From Cristatella mucedo (lineage: Eukaryota; Bryozoa; Phylactolaemata; Cristatellidae), in assembly GCA_009760855.2 (NCBI GenBank), contig WPIO01000005.1:2469501-2533500 (forward strand): a DNA stretch of 64,000 nt. Reading direction: 5' to 3'. The stretch's first letter is position 1. The number at the start of each line of letters is the position of its first letter. A program made the translations under genes and the position numbers. Below the pieces are notes generated by a model, which was given only the letters and a program-made list of their open reading frames with translations, was not told the DNA's origin and did no database searches. Shown here in pieces: positions 27,482 through 37,075 of this stretch.

Positions 27482-29918
27482 CATACCTATATAGGTATAT
27501 GATCTGTGCAACTTGCAGGTTTAGAAGATAAATTGTGTACCGACGAGCTAAGGATCTTACCCAGACACTGGTTCTGATAATAACGGGTGTACTTAAATTG
27601 TGTCTTAACAAGTTTTTATAGGACTCACAAAATACCAGCATTGGCTCTCAGTACGATCGCCGGACAGGCCTTATGATATAAGAATTGCGACACGTTTACA
27701 AAAACACTAACTTGGCACTTGGTCTATAATAAATGCTAATCATATATTCTCTTTCTCTTCTTCGCCCACGTTGGCTTACATCGCTGAAAGATACGTATGC
27801 GGAACTCCTACAGATGTATTATTTAAACTTCAGAATAATAACTCAGTCGTGACTTTTTTCGTTAGAAACGTTCTGAAGACTTTACAGAAATGTATGTGTT
27901 CCAAAGTCCCAAGATTGTGGCTGTCACAATCAAAATAGTTTAGACACCATTTTGGTGCTCCCTGCATTTTTGGCACTCTTTTATGTTTATGGCTGTCTAA
28001 TCTTTAAAAACGCATTTAAATAAGTAGAGAATTTCAAATTCTCTGGCTACGCTAAGCTGCATGTAACATGAGCTGCACCATTCAGTCTCAGCAGATAGAG
28101 ATTGGCCCAGGCTCAGGTTTTTGTAATGGTAGAACTGAGTTAATGCTGCTGTAGAATTAATCGATAAGATTTTTTGCATAACTTTCTTGCGATTTTCGAT
28201 TTACATGCACTGCATACATTTTCGAGCCAGAGCGGCTTTTCGTTTTTACAGGAAGATTGGGCTCACTGACAATATTGCAACCTACGGAATGGCAGCCGGT
28301 CTATTCAACAGTGGCTATGGTCTTGGTGCATTTCTTGGACCGTCACTTGCTGGCTTAATGAATGAAAAGTTAGGCTTCGAATGGGCCACGACTTTATGTG
28401 CATTCCAGTGCATTACAATAGTACGTATGAACCAAATCCAATCCAGTAACCTTCGAAAATGCAGTGGCTTGTTATTGATGGGTGATGTCAGCTCAGGTCG
28501 GGGGTAGTAGTCTGGCGGCTACTGCTCAATACTTTGACATAAACGCAAGGTTTAAGAAAAAATCTGCGGGCACGTTTAAGAGATATGAGATCTTTTTCAT
28601 GAGTTACACGTGTTTTTTAATGCGGACTGCTTGTCCATGATGATTATCATCAAGAAAGAAAATTCTGTTTTGTTTTCAGATCGTGTTGTGAAAAGCTTAT
28701 AACTGCTTTCGGCTCTGTGCTGTCTATACATGAATGACAGGATACCAATGCTTGAACTGCTTGCTGACCAGTATTGTAGTGGAGACAGCCCAGGAGTATG
28801 GCAAGTACATCTAACTTTCTAGATATTTGAGTAAATCATAACGAGCTCTCAAGTCCCAGCACACGAAATCTGAAACGTGTTCTGAGGTGGAGAGCTCTGG
28901 GTGCAATGGCTTAGGGTGACATAGTTCGAGCACATCATGACTTTGCAATAAGCATCTCAAAAAAATGTAGAAGTCAAAAACGAGCATGGATAATTTCAAA
29001 GGGTTAAGCTTCACGGAATCTTAATTATATTTTCGTTCTCTTTCTAGGACTAAGTTGTTACGTTGATTATTACAAAAAGATAAGAGGGGATTTCCTCAGT
29101 GTATTATTTTTGGCAATCAAATTATGCTTTTATCAATTCTAGTACCAGCATTGACCGCAATCTATACCAGATGAAACCGTTAGACTTTTATTAAAATAGA
29201 TAGCTAACTCCACTCTCTGATTGGTAGCAACCTACTTTTCTCACAAAAGTAGGTCTGCTAGCCGTTAATAAAGTCTGTGTTGCTTGATTTACAAGAGATT
29301 CAGCAAGCAATTGTGCTACTTGTCACTTTAAATGTAGTTTTCTGATGTCTTCTGTGGATACGATCCATGGAACTCATTTAAAGCTAAATGCCAAACGCCC
29401 AATTCCGCAAGGCGTATCTCATTTTGACATACACGGGGCACAGGTGTCGGCTCGAGCATAGAATTAGAGGAAAGCAGTAAAATTGGCACGGCAAACTTGT
29501 TTAATGATACGCTTCTGAAATCTCATGTTGTATTCATTAGCAATCAGCTCCTTACGTAGCTTGATTAAAGGTAGATCCAGGGGTACTCAGTAGCCGCACT
29601 TGGAGTTGATATGTCAGTCATGGGGTTCTCACTATTCCTGCACACGCTGGATCGTTTTAGGCTATAGTGATTGCCGTATACATGCTCGTTGATCGTCTGA
29701 AGCTTGGGAAGCAGAGTGCATTGAAAGGTTCTAAGACCGATCTCAACTCCAGCACTCCAGAGAACCTTTTCGAGGAAATGAAATCTCTCTTACCTTCGAC
29801 GAGCACCGAGCACAGAGAGACAATCGTACTCCGGGCAGCTGATGCAACGTGGAACACGTCTGAAGAAAATCATGCTGAGGAAACGCAAGTAACACCCAGT
29901 GCTTTCGTCCGAGAGTAG
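12493..29918 (+). CDS. SLC18B1-like: Gene 1: SLC18B1-like 12-TM MFS transporter (12 exons, complete)
   Basis: Exons: 12493-12639, 12742-12837, 14299-14372, 14456-14603, 14706-14774, 16071-16158, 21092-21225, 21412-21513, 24890-24984, 25093-25188, 28252-28420, 29661-29918. They sum to 1,476 nt (491 residues plus TAG), and all introns are GT-AG with phases 0,0,2,0,0,1,0,0,2,2,0. The protein has twelve hydrophobic segments, a short cytosolic N-terminus and a roughly 74-residue hydrophilic tail. Family marks are a degenerate loop 2-3 motif ([12 protein letters not shown]), the TM5 antiporter motif GPVFGG (169-174), GWLCDK before loop 8-9, and a TM11 LGAFLGP run. By family knowledge SLC18B1 is a vesicular polyamine/proton exchanger; the substrate here is inferred, not shown. 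Oddities are Ser125 where gene 2 has a TM4 Arg, and FLEP instead of FLDP in TM7. An acidic dileucine EMKSLL (445-450) suggests endosomal or vesicular sorting. Introns 2, 6, 8 and 10 carry LINEs, SINEs and microsatellites. The start could lie upstream, as the frame is open to about 12,343. Confidence 0.9.
12742..12837 (+). CDS. SLC18B1-like: Gene 1 exon 2 (TM2)
   Basis: The 96 bp exon is phase 0 at both ends, with acceptor TGTAG and donor GTACGT. It begins [12 protein letters not shown] and ends TSPAYGNL, the start of the loop 2-3 motif. Gene 2 exon 2 has the same length and phase. The open frame continues past the donor but becomes polar and proline-rich. Confidence 0.92.
13265..13420 (+). 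mobile_element. SINE family 2-like copy in gene 1 intron 2
   Basis: A B box GTGGGTTCGAGTCC is followed by an AGCAGG body and a tail with GCCGCTAGGGCTCTTC. The head is weak. Confidence 0.6.
14299..14372 (+). CDS. SLC18B1-like: Gene 1 exon 3 (loop 2-3 motif, TM3)
   Basis: The 74 bp exon has acceptor AACAG and donor GTAAGA, and ends with a split codon (phase 2). It encodes [20 protein letters not shown] and the rest of TM3, completing the MFS loop 2-3 motif. The 74 bp length was predicted from the flanking phases before the exon was located, and gene 2 has an exon of the same size. Confidence 0.9.
14456..14603 (+). CDS. SLC18B1-like: Gene 1 exon 4 (TM4)
   Basis: The 148 bp exon has acceptor TTTCAG and donor GTATGC. 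It encodes TLDRCPDSF, then TM4 with [14 protein letters not shown]. Ser125 takes the place of the arginine that gene 2 has in the same column (CRIVEANG). It ends FPTRINQAL. Intron 3 before it is only 83 bp. Confidence 0.93.
14706..14774 (+). CDS. SLC18B1-like: Gene 1 exon 5 (TM5, antiporter motif C)
   Basis: The 69 bp exon is phase 0 at both ends, with acceptor CACAG and donor GTAAGC. It encodes [19 protein letters not shown] and a short end. GPVFGG is the antiporter-type motif C of TM5. Confidence 0.93.
16071..16158 (+). CDS. SLC18B1-like: Gene 1 exon 6 (TM6)
   Basis: The 88 bp exon starts in phase 0 and ends in phase 1, with acceptor TTTGCAG and donor GTAAGT. It encodes [13 protein letters not shown] followed by a long hydrophobic run ending FFFPSI. 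The longer open frame here (15920-16162) is in another frame and is not the coding one. Confidence 0.93.
16587..16685 (-). mobile_element. Possible SINE family 1 remnant in gene 1 intron 6
   Basis: In reverse complement the order is CTCGCCTTAGACGACC, GATCGTAGGCTCGAAC and CTTACGTGAAGCG. It fits the SINE 1 body, but the tail is missing. Confidence 0.35.
17285..18845 (-). mobile_element. LINE A copy with RT domain in gene 1 intron 6
   Basis: Antisense to gene 1. In reverse complement it starts at [12 protein letters not shown] and includes [20 protein letters not shown], the YLSGGLQSI block, [13 protein letters not shown] and YVDDTQLYL. The catalytic block has Val where other copies have Ala. 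A (CT)n tract interrupts it. The C-terminal block and the 3' stem with a TTA-type tail end at 17,285. Confidence 0.9.
18415..18478 (+). repeat. (GA)n microsatellite inside LINE A
   Basis: It occupies the same element position as the (CT)n at 9,866-9,919, read on the opposite strand. Confidence 0.95.
19070..19140 (+). mobile_element. Solo LINE A / SINE 1 3' tail
   Basis: It reads GAAAAGAGATTAAGTTTTC then CTGAGGGAACTAAGCAAATG and a CATTATCATTA end. No body is attached. Confidence 0.6.
19489..19640 (+). mobile_element. SINE family 1 copy in gene 1 intron 6
   Basis: The head is TGGTTTGGCCCACTGG with TTAAGGTGCTCGCC, and the tail is GAATAGAGATTAATTTCTC and CAGGGTGCCAGACGAATG. It runs directly into the following microsatellite. 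Confidence 0.8.
19641..19820 (+). repeat. Compound (CA)n/(GT)n microsatellite
   Basis: A short CA block and TA repeats are followed by about 140 bp of GT with GTGC and GGGT variants. It grows out of the SINE 1 tail. The short CA and long GT blocks are inverted and could pair. Confidence 0.95.
20794..20922 (+). repeat. (TA)n-rich tract
   Basis: About 130 bp of ATATAT with CTAATATA and TATCTATC variants, in gene 1 intron 6 about 170 bp before exon 7. Confidence 0.9.
21092..21225 (+). CDS. SLC18B1-like: Gene 1 exon 7 (central loop, TM7)
   Basis: The 134 bp exon has acceptor TTTGTAG and donor GTGAGT. It encodes a charged central loop with KTPGAIVG and then TM7 ending FLEPILSG. Gene 2 has FLDP at this site. 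A run of eight A lies inside the coding sequence (21101-21108). Intron 6 before it is 4.9 kb and repeat-filled. Confidence 0.92.
21412..21513 (+). CDS. SLC18B1-like: Gene 1 exon 8 (TM8)
   Basis: The 102 bp exon is phase 0 at both ends, with acceptor GTGCAG and donor GTGAGA. It encodes [18 protein letters not shown] and ends GWLCDK, the second-half copy of the MFS loop motif with its aspartate. Confidence 0.93.
21925..22420 (+). mobile_element. Decayed LINE C-terminal remnant (third lineage)
   Basis: Patches spread over two frames resemble ELQLVQN, then much later APKFRSS and [13 protein letters not shown], the order seen in CR1-type C-terminal ends. It is too decayed to join to family A or B. 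Confidence 0.5.
22640..22846 (+). mobile_element. SINE family 1 copy with extended LINE A tail
   Basis: The head is GCGCGGTGGTAAGGTGCTCGC with a B-box-like GTTTGAGTCC. About 120 bp of LINE A 3' UTR follows (ACCATGTTATG, TTGACATTGTTT, TAGAAAGAGATTGAGTTCTC). It is a direct link between SINE 1 and LINE A. Confidence 0.75.
22868..22945 (+). mobile_element. Solo LINE A / SINE 1 3' tail
   Basis: It reads CCTGGAAAGAGATCGAGTTC with a GGCGCTATGCAAAA end. Confidence 0.65.
23101..23242 (+). mobile_element. SINE family 1 copy in gene 1 intron 8
   Basis: The head CAGCGGTTAAAGTACTCGCC is followed by the tail GACTAGAGATCAAGTTCTC, then GGGCGCTATACAAATGAATT. Confidence 0.8.
23465..23696 (+). repeat. AT-rich low complexity plus LINE A 3' tail and (ATT)n
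   Basis: About 110 bp of TAATA-type low complexity precedes a LINE A 3' end (TTTCCCTTTGCAGCAAATG, stem, then (ATT)12-like run at 23,658-23,695). The LINE part is only about 115 bp. Confidence 0.85.
24890..24984 (+). CDS. SLC18B1-like: Gene 1 exon 9 (loop 8-9, TM9)
   Basis: The 95 bp exon starts in phase 0 and ends in phase 2, with acceptor GACAG and donor GTTAGT. It encodes [17 protein letters not shown] and then [11 protein letters not shown]. Gene 2 has two more codons at the end of this exon. Confidence 0.92.
25093..25188 (+). CDS. SLC18B1-like: Gene 1 exon 10 (TM10)
   Basis: The 96 bp exon has acceptor TTGCAG and donor GTAAGT, with phase 2 on both sides. It encodes [17 protein letters not shown] and then [12 protein letters not shown]. 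Intron 9 before it is only 108 bp. Confidence 0.92.
25305..25391 (+). repeat. (GT)n microsatellite after exon 10
   Basis: About 85 bp of GT repeats with GTGC variants, 120 bp downstream of gene 1 exon 10 in intron 10. Confidence 0.95.
25720..26612 (-). mobile_element. LINE A copy, 5' truncated, in gene 1 intron 10
   Basis: In reverse complement an uninterrupted frame of about 216 codons covers the post-RT region ([20 protein letters not shown]) to FSTAFSGSL. The 3' UTR, the stem and a short TTA-type tail follow. It is the best-preserved C-terminal block in the window and is antisense to gene 1. Confidence 0.9.
27415..27480 (+). repeat. (CT)n microsatellite
   Basis: About 65 bp of CT repeats in gene 1 intron 10. 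Confidence 0.95.
28252..28420 (+). CDS. SLC18B1-like: Gene 1 exon 11 (TM11 and first half of TM12)
   Basis: The 169 bp exon has acceptor TTTACAG and donor GTACGT. It encodes [24 protein letters not shown] and [11 protein letters not shown]. The GFEWA signature is typical of this family before TM12. Confidence 0.94.
29661..29918 (+). CDS. SLC18B1-like: Gene 1 exon 12 (TM12 end, cytosolic tail, stop)
   Basis: The acceptor is GTTTTAG. The exon encodes [10 protein letters not shown] and then a Ser/Thr/Glu-rich tail ending at TAG (29916-29918). The tail contains EMKSLL, an acidic dileucine of the [DE]xxxL[LI] type. I see no AATAAA in the following ~600 bases. Confidence 0.88.
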   Translation, partial: AIVIAVYMLVDRLKLGKQSALKGSKTDLNSSTPENLFEEMKSLLPSTSTEHRETIVLRAADATWNTSEENHAEETQVTPSAFVRE

Positions 29919-32699
29919 AACTCCAGTCAACAAACTTCGCCTGAAAACTGTGCACAGACAAAATCACCGAGGTTGCATTGCAGAGTTTTTACCGAGCGGC
30001 CAATTGCAGCACCACAGTGTCACTCACTGAAAGCAGCCGGGGCTTATTATCGGCATTTTACCTACCTACCTTAAGATCAGCACTCTAACCCGAGGAAGAA
30101 AGTGAAAGTACTGCCAAACTTTCTTCGTTATTATTCTCTCGTGTAAGACAATATGGGAAGCCGTAAGTACTGCAAGACGTAGATCAAGATTAGCTTAATC
30201 TGATATTTATCCACATACAGTGTCACATGCCAGTTTAGCGATGCAAATGCAAGGCTGTAGTCGAAAAATGGGAACCAGGTATATTTACATAAATCCTTCG
30301 GGGCCGCCTAAAGTCGTGATGACTGCTGTCTCTCGAGCTTGTCTTAGCAGCTTGTACATCTGCAGCCAATCGCTTGATGCGCTTTAAAAAGGAAGAGACA
30401 ATTATGCCGTCAGCTTTGAGGAAACGTCATGGTTTGCATTTCTTGTAAATTCACACGTAACTTCTCAAGCTGAAGGCTGAAATTTATATTTTAATTGGAT
30501 TTATATAATGGATGGTCTGGCTAGATTGTATCAGGTACTTTAGGATCACTTTATTTTAATCACTGAAACAGCTGAGTAGTAAAACAGCTATAGATAGTAA
30601 TGCCAATCAACAAAACGAGTGAATGTTAAAATTAATTTAGACTCACACCACACCACAGAACGTATGAAACCGTGTGTGCTTAGGAAGCTATAATTTAGTG
30701 TATGTAAGTCACGTTTTTTACCAAGGATCCTAAAACGTACAAGAATGCAAATCCATATGCATTACAAAATATAAGAGAGCATAGCTGAACCAAAATTTGT
30801 TGCTGTTTAAACGGCACTGTGAAAGGAACAGGAAATCATATAACCAAGACTAGGCTACATCCCGAGAGCTTCATTATCCCATGGCCCATGTTAAGCCTCC
30901 TTCTGGCAGTATCACTGTCGCCGAGCTAGAGTCAGACAAGCAGCTGTTTTATTGAACCTCTTTATAGTAATTTTGCATGTGCCTACAATACCAGCGGAAC
31001 TAAACCACACTACTTGTGAACCCTATGTGCAACAGACTATAGGACAAACGTGAGAAACAACACTACAAACATTTCAGAAAGTGGAAGGGGTGGCCTCGGA
31101 CTGAAGCGATATTAAGGCGGTAGCTGCTTTCAAACAAATACAAATCATGAAGCCAGCGGTTCGACTGATTGCGTAACGGAAACTCACAAGTGGATACATT
31201 TAAGTTCACTGAAGGTTGCCAGCTCAGGAGGGGCCAATACTACAGGGAACACGAAATATATGAGGCCTAACAGAATGTTCTCCTTCCAAGCTCAAATAGT
31301 CAGGCTCTCATGGCTTTCTGTGGCTGGCCTCGGTCCATACGTTCCACAACTCGGTAGTATGGCAAACATCATACTGACATTAGAAGAGCGTGTTCAGCTC
31401 TACTTGCTCAAACAAAATTTGAGAAAAATTCTGATTTCGTTTGGATAAAGTTCGGTGTACACGTCCACAATTTCAGAGAAAGTAAAGCTCCCAAATGTTT
31501 GACTGCGTAGGCTGGAAACGTTATGCAACCTAAATATAAACTTTTTCTCGACTTTTTTAGTGCAAGCAAAGCTAAACGCTAAACTCGCATTTAAAATTTC
31601 AGTATGATACGTGAAGTTTTACTGAATTTTAGAGTTTACGAAGCATTTAGTCACATAAAAAATGCACCTGCATACAAGTGGCAAGAATGCACATCAGCAT
31701 GCTCTATGCATGTACCTATATCTACCAACGTTCCATAGGTTCGGATGTAAGTCTCTTGTGATGCAGACGGAGATCGCTAAATGTTTCATTTATAGATATT
31801 TTGCTTCTAGTTTACATCCGGGTTAGACATGGTTTATATATTAATTCTTCTTGTATGTGGAAGTTTGCAGAGCTTTTTTCCGATTTCCATCGTGCTTTTT
31901 TCCGGAAATTTATTCTAAAAAAATATTTGGTTGTTGGGCCAATTTTATAATTATCTTGAGCTGAAATCCTGGGCCCGGATGCTCTACGCCCGGTTGATGA
32001 GGGCCACTGTTTGCCTCCGTGTTAGTTTAGCTTACTCACTTAGCATATCTTCAATTTTCGAGCCCTTTGTGACATATTATCGTATTCTCGCTGCTATATT
32101 AGATTATTTTGAGAATAATTAAGGTGCAGTCTCTTTTGTTTGGTTGTGTTTAAGCTTCCGCTTTCGTGAAGCTCCGTACATCGTCTTAACCATCAAATTT
32201 ATTCGAGCCTGAGTGCCTGCTGCTTCACTTTCTCATATAATTTGTTAGCTCTCCCGGAATCAACGGCGTCACCATATCTTTCAATTGGTATAAGAAAAGC
32301 GAAACAAGTTCCATTATTGACTAAAACCTCAGGCGGGGAAAACCAATTTGGAGGGTTACACTTTGTAATCCCTGATAAACACATGATTGGCCTGTGAATA
32401 TTAACTTGATTTTAATTTATATAGGACGAGGATCTTTGCTAGTTTTCAAATTCGAATGTCATCACAACGTGCTGCAAGGTTACTTACGGGCTAGGAGCTA
32501 GAAGGATGGGAAGAATAAAGGCATAAGTACATAAGTAAAAGTATATGTATAAGTAGCTGCATGCTATCTACCTATCATCTGTATGAGCATAAAAGCCTGG
32601 ATTGTACTAGGCAATTGCACAAGCAACAGGTAGAGTAATTATGAAACAATTATCCTAAACCGATCCCCGGGGATGGCATAACTCAAAGGCTCGTGGGAT
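29919..32699. other. Intergenic, no recognisable feature
   Basis: This is the 3' flank of gene 1. I see no exon, no window repeat family and no clear poly(A) signal close to the stop. The open frame 31260-31448 has a LTLEERV run reminiscent of transposon helix-turn-helix starts, but too little to call. Confidence 0.4.
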
Positions 32700-32890
32700 G
32701 ATCATTGAATGGTGACATCTACTCTCCGAATTACTCGGATGCTAAATTGACGTGCTATATCAGTTCTACAATCAGCAGTTAGTGATATCAAATGGCTTGA
32801 GCAATGTTCTTTTAAAGAGACGAAAAGAACGTGGCTCCTGTACTGCATTATATAGACAGCTACGACAAATAAAATGTCTCGAAACACGAT
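32700..32890 (+). repeat. Unnamed dispersed repeat, copy 1
   Basis: It shares with 33,880-34,108 a TGGTGA/TGACC start, then CTTTTAAAGAGAMGAAA, TGGCTCcTrTACTGmATT and a GAyAnnnACrACAAAT end, in the same order and orientation. Confidence 0.5.
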
Positions 32891-33244
32891 CTCCACCTTA
32901 AGCATGACGAATCGATCTAATCTCGCTCCGGGAAAAAGAACTCGTTTAATAAAGCCGCAACGATAAATCTTCAGCAGGCCAGCATGCTGGCTAGTAGGAT
33001 CTTTCACCCGGTCCCATCACTGATATCTCTACTATTAAATCCTCATCTTCACCAAAGAGTAGGACCATGCATTACCATCCAAGTATCAGGCCATACATTG
33101 ATTTCAAAGGACGAGAAGCAAAGTGCAAAACCATACCCCTATGTCCTTACCCTCATCTCCTCATCCTCATAAACGTATAGGGTCATCAATCACAGATCCG
33201 TCGGCCAAAGTCAAATGCCATATGTTGACGAAAGTACAAGCAAC

Positions 33245-33878
33245 AAGCCATAAGGCTAGGTTTGTCTGTCGTGAGCGTCGCAGTTGCCACATTACACTAC
33301 TTCTCGCCGACCTGCACTGGCTACCAGTAAAGCAACGGATTGACTTCAAGGTTTTGTCGCTCACTTTTAGGTCACTTCATTCTTTTGCTCCGGCCTATCT
33401 CTCAGATATACTCCCCCACCAGGCCAAGTATCGTACCACTCGCTTTTTGTAATCTAACAGTCTACAAATACCTCGTACAAACCTCAAATCGTTCGAAGAC
33501 CGTGCATTTAGTTCGTATGCTCCCAAAGCCTGGAACTCCCTCCCAACCTGCGTCAGAACATCCCCTGACCTGACCACATTAAAAAAAACTTAAAAACACT
33601 TATTTAGGACAGCATTTAGTGGGTCCCTGTGATTTGTCCTTCATGTGCTTATGCGTTCTGACACTGTGCATTCCTCCACTAACCACATTTGCATGCTGAC
33701 CCTATGCATGTCACCCTAACCATGTTATTCATTTTGTTTTTGTTTATCAAGCATGATATTACTCACCATTCAATTGCATTTCCCTTTGCAGCAAATGCAA
33801 AGAGCCTAAACGGGAGATTGAGTTCTCTGAGGGCGATTTATCAAGTGCATTATTATTATTATTATTATTATTATTATA
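33245..33878 (+). mobile_element. LINE A copy, 5' truncated
   Basis: It begins at the VCRERRSCHIT codons and includes [20 protein letters not shown]. It ends with the 3' UTR, the stem variant CCTAAACGGGAGATTGAGTT and (ATT)9. It lies between the two copies of the unnamed repeat. Confidence 0.9.
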
Positions 33879-33879
33879 A

Positions 33880-34108
33880 GGTCATTGGATGACCATTGAC
33901 TGATGAGACCGGTTCTCCAAATTCCCTCACTGAGATGCAGGCAATAATATTGAAGCAAAGTTTCTTGCATGCTACGCCACTTTTCTCTATTAATTCTATA
34001 ATGATTAGCTAATGACTTCGAAACTCTTGAGAAATATCCTTTTAAAGAGAAGAAATCAACATGGCTCTCATACTGAATTACAATGAGGGATACCACAAAT
34101 CAACAGCC
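33880..34108 (+). repeat. Unnamed dispersed repeat, copy 2
   Basis: Counterpart of 32,700-32,890; identity is patchy but collinear. Confidence 0.5.
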
Positions 34109-34111
34109 ATG

Positions 34112-36170
34112 TCTGCGCCTACCACATGCAGACCATATACTGAAACTACTTAAGTTAAAATAACTACAGTTTCTTTATTCCCTTCCATAGTTTTCATTTC
34201 GTTTTAGGCTGGGGACAAATATTCAGCCGTTCACAGGATTCCTGGCCTCCCGCCCGTTTGGGTTATCCCTACTTGCTGGATATGCAAAATATGCAGTCTG
34301 GTCAATGGCCATAGCATCCTTAATCTTTGCAGCTAGGTGCTGTATTTTCAGTTACAGACATGCACATTCATTTCAGGCAGTGTATCTGAATGTGGCTCGA
34401 GCCCATATGTATAATTTCAAAGTCAGGACTTTAACAGCCTGGGTTGAGCGTCAGACGAAAAGTTATTCTTTATTGCTCAATCGGTAGAGATTGCGATATC
34501 ATTCCCTACTTGGAGGAGGAGCAAGCTCATTTTCTTTGCTGTTGAATGCCACATTTGATGGCTACTAGCCACGCTTTACTTTAAAAATTACCTTGGAAAT
34601 AGAAGAGAAATGCCGTGCTGACGAGAGACCATTCGCCTGTCAACAGTTGATAAAATAATCACAGTTAACTATGCAGCGGCCAACAAAAATGAATGACTAA
34701 GCATGAGCAAGAAATAGGTTCTATATAATCAAGTATTAAATGAATCGACTTACTGAGTTCGCCGTCAGGCAGCAGATGCCAGTTGCCACTGGCTTCTCTT
34801 GAAATCCTCGCTCTGATCGGCAGTAGCTGATGGGGAAGGGAAAGAGGTCAATTGGGTAAGAGATATTAGATGTCAAGGCCATCAGATATGTGCAGCTCCA
34901 AAAATAAAATCTCTGGGTCGTCCAGCGCACCACTGCAGGTGTGAGTGAGGTCCCTAGATGAAGCAAGAACAATGGTTGCGTGAAGCTGACTCAGCGGTCA
35001 GCAAATACGATGATTAAAAATTGCAGGCATTTAGCAAGAGCAGTTTGACTACTCATTTGGTGATGTGCCACCTAGAGCTGTCGCTGATTCACCTGCTTAG
35101 CACGTATGCCGATTTCCGTTGCTTATGTGTCTGCATCAATTTCCTGGATTACTGCTAAGCCAATTCAAGAATATTTTTTAATTACAAAGCATCTTTTGCT
35201 TTCTGAAGACAATGCAAATTAGTATTCCCTAAACACAAAACATTTAACAAAAATCCATAAGTTATGAGAACTGGCATAGAATATTCATCATCTTCCAATT
35301 GATACACCAGAACTTACAAAAGTTAATGCCTGCAGCTCACCCTTCAGCTTTTTGAGCCCAAAACTGCGGAACTTGTGGTGGCCGTGGTGAGCCCTGGTCT
35401 ATGCTTAGTGGTCTTCAGCCGAGGACTGTGTACTTGCATGAGTGATCCAGCTATCATAACGCGTGTCATCCTATACATTTCTTCCATGTCCACTTCCCAG
35501 GTCTCAGCGACTACTCTTCACTTGGACTTTGGATTAAATTAGATGCTCCATCCTGGTATCTTGAAGTAGATGCAATTCATGTTTCAACGCTAGTTATAGA
35601 AAATCCAGTTACTGCCCGCACAGAACTAAGCCTGCTGCTATCGAGCAGAGAATAGCCATTAGCACTTATAAAATAAGAGATTGCAGATAGCAGACAGCCA
35701 GGAGATTATTCTAAGCAGCCACGACTCTCGTGGCTTACGCTAAGAAATTGGCCTCAAGTCTACTCGCCTCTCTTAGATGCTCACAGCTACTTTTGTGCTG
35801 ATGCCATGAGATAGTAACGACCTGGACGCGTTTTCTGATATTGACTCGCATCCTCAGGCAGCTCTGGCAGCTACAGGAGCGCGAGTGGTGCACTGCTGCT
35901 ACCCTTGGACTAACTGATCGTTTGGGTATGGCCGTGATTTATCCGCCTACCAGTAAATGAAGCAGGTTAACCCTAATCTTTGAAATGGTCATGGCCGATA
36001 TCTCTCCTGTGATCTTTGCAAGCAATCCAAGTACCCTGCTGGAAAATGAACATTCAGCGGATGATCACCTCAATTTCGAAGTCAAGACTCCCTACTCGAG
36101 ACATTCTTATACTGAATATACAAAGCCCACGATAATCTATGTATGTTCGACATTGTGTTTGTGGAACTAA
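34112..36170. other. Intergenic, one uncharacterised hydrophobic frame
   Basis: At about 34,209-34,337 (+) a frame bounded by TTTTAG and GCTAGGTGCT encodes QPFTGFLASRPFGLSLLAG and a hydrophobic end. I do not recognise it. Nothing else is supported in this stretch. Confidence 0.3.
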
Positions 36171-36175
36171 CTCTT

Positions 36176-36335
36176 CCCAGGTCTTCCTAAAAGTGCAACG
36201 AGACTCATACAGCTGGTGCAAAACTCACCACGGCCCATCTCTCACGAACGCATTCAAATGCCACATTATCCGCTTCTTACTCGTCTGCATCGGCGTATCA
36301 TCAAGTATCGTATCAGCTTCGCGTTAGTGCGGTTT
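36176..36335 (+). mobile_element. LINE fragment, third lineage
   Basis: Codons resemble GLPKSATRLIQLVQN followed by a short RLH region, as at the GLPxxxxxxLQLVQN site of CR1-type LINEs. It is decayed. Confidence 0.55.
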
Positions 36336-36532
36336 AGCTACTCTGCTTTTCCTTGTGGGTGGCATTATTATCTAACTCGATTAATCAGATGGTCAGTCCT
36401 CTGGTGATATCCCTTCGGCTATTGCTTGGCTTGTAGTGGGCCTAGCTGGGCATGGAGGTCAGGCAGGGAAAGCATACCACATAGCCCTAGTTGCAGTCTC
36501 GTATTGCCCGGCAGGCCACGTGTCGGCCATGG

Positions 36533-36635
36533 TGAGCCGCGACGGCACAGGTAAGGCTGTTGCTTTTCATGACCTCGGTCCCGAGGTCGGGCCTTCAAAT
36601 CCTGCAGCTGGCGATCCTTTATTGCTGCTAATCTG
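36533..36635 (+). mobile_element. SINE family 2, 5' half
   Basis: The head GAGCCGCGACGGCACAGG leads to TAAGGCTGTTGCTTTTCATG, a CTCGGTCCCGAG hairpin and GGCGATCCTTTATTGC. The tail is missing. Confidence 0.75.
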
Positions 36636-36965
36636 TTTGGGAATTCTCGTATAAATCAGATATGATGAACTTTTTTGGGCATCCGATCCAAAAAGGAGCC
36701 AGGGGAACTTGCATTACCTTAGAAGCGACTGAGCCGTATACATTTACACGATGAATTACACACAGATTAGTACTCTGAAATCTCATAATCAAGCAAGGAT
36801 GATCGACGCATTCCGCATAACTAATGATGCCAGCATTATGAACTGCTAGACCTATGCAACCATCTCATTACCAAACATCAGTCGTTTTGAGGTAAAGCTA
36901 AAACGGATGTTCCCTTCTACATTAAGAGCTATGCAGACTATGCGAAATGGGAATGAACACTGACG

Positions 36966-37070
36966 AGTGGGAAATAAAATAAGAGCTCCAAAAGAACTAA
37001 ATCTCCATCCAGGCACTTTCCACATGCCATCGGGCTCGAGCTCACGATCTTAGTAATTAAATATGAACAA
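36966..37070 (-). mobile_element. SINE family 1 copy, decayed head
   Basis: In reverse complement it has GATCGTGAGCTCGAGCCC, GGAAAGTGCC and TGGATGGAGATTTAGTTC. Confidence 0.65.
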
Positions 37071-37075
37071 TTCAC

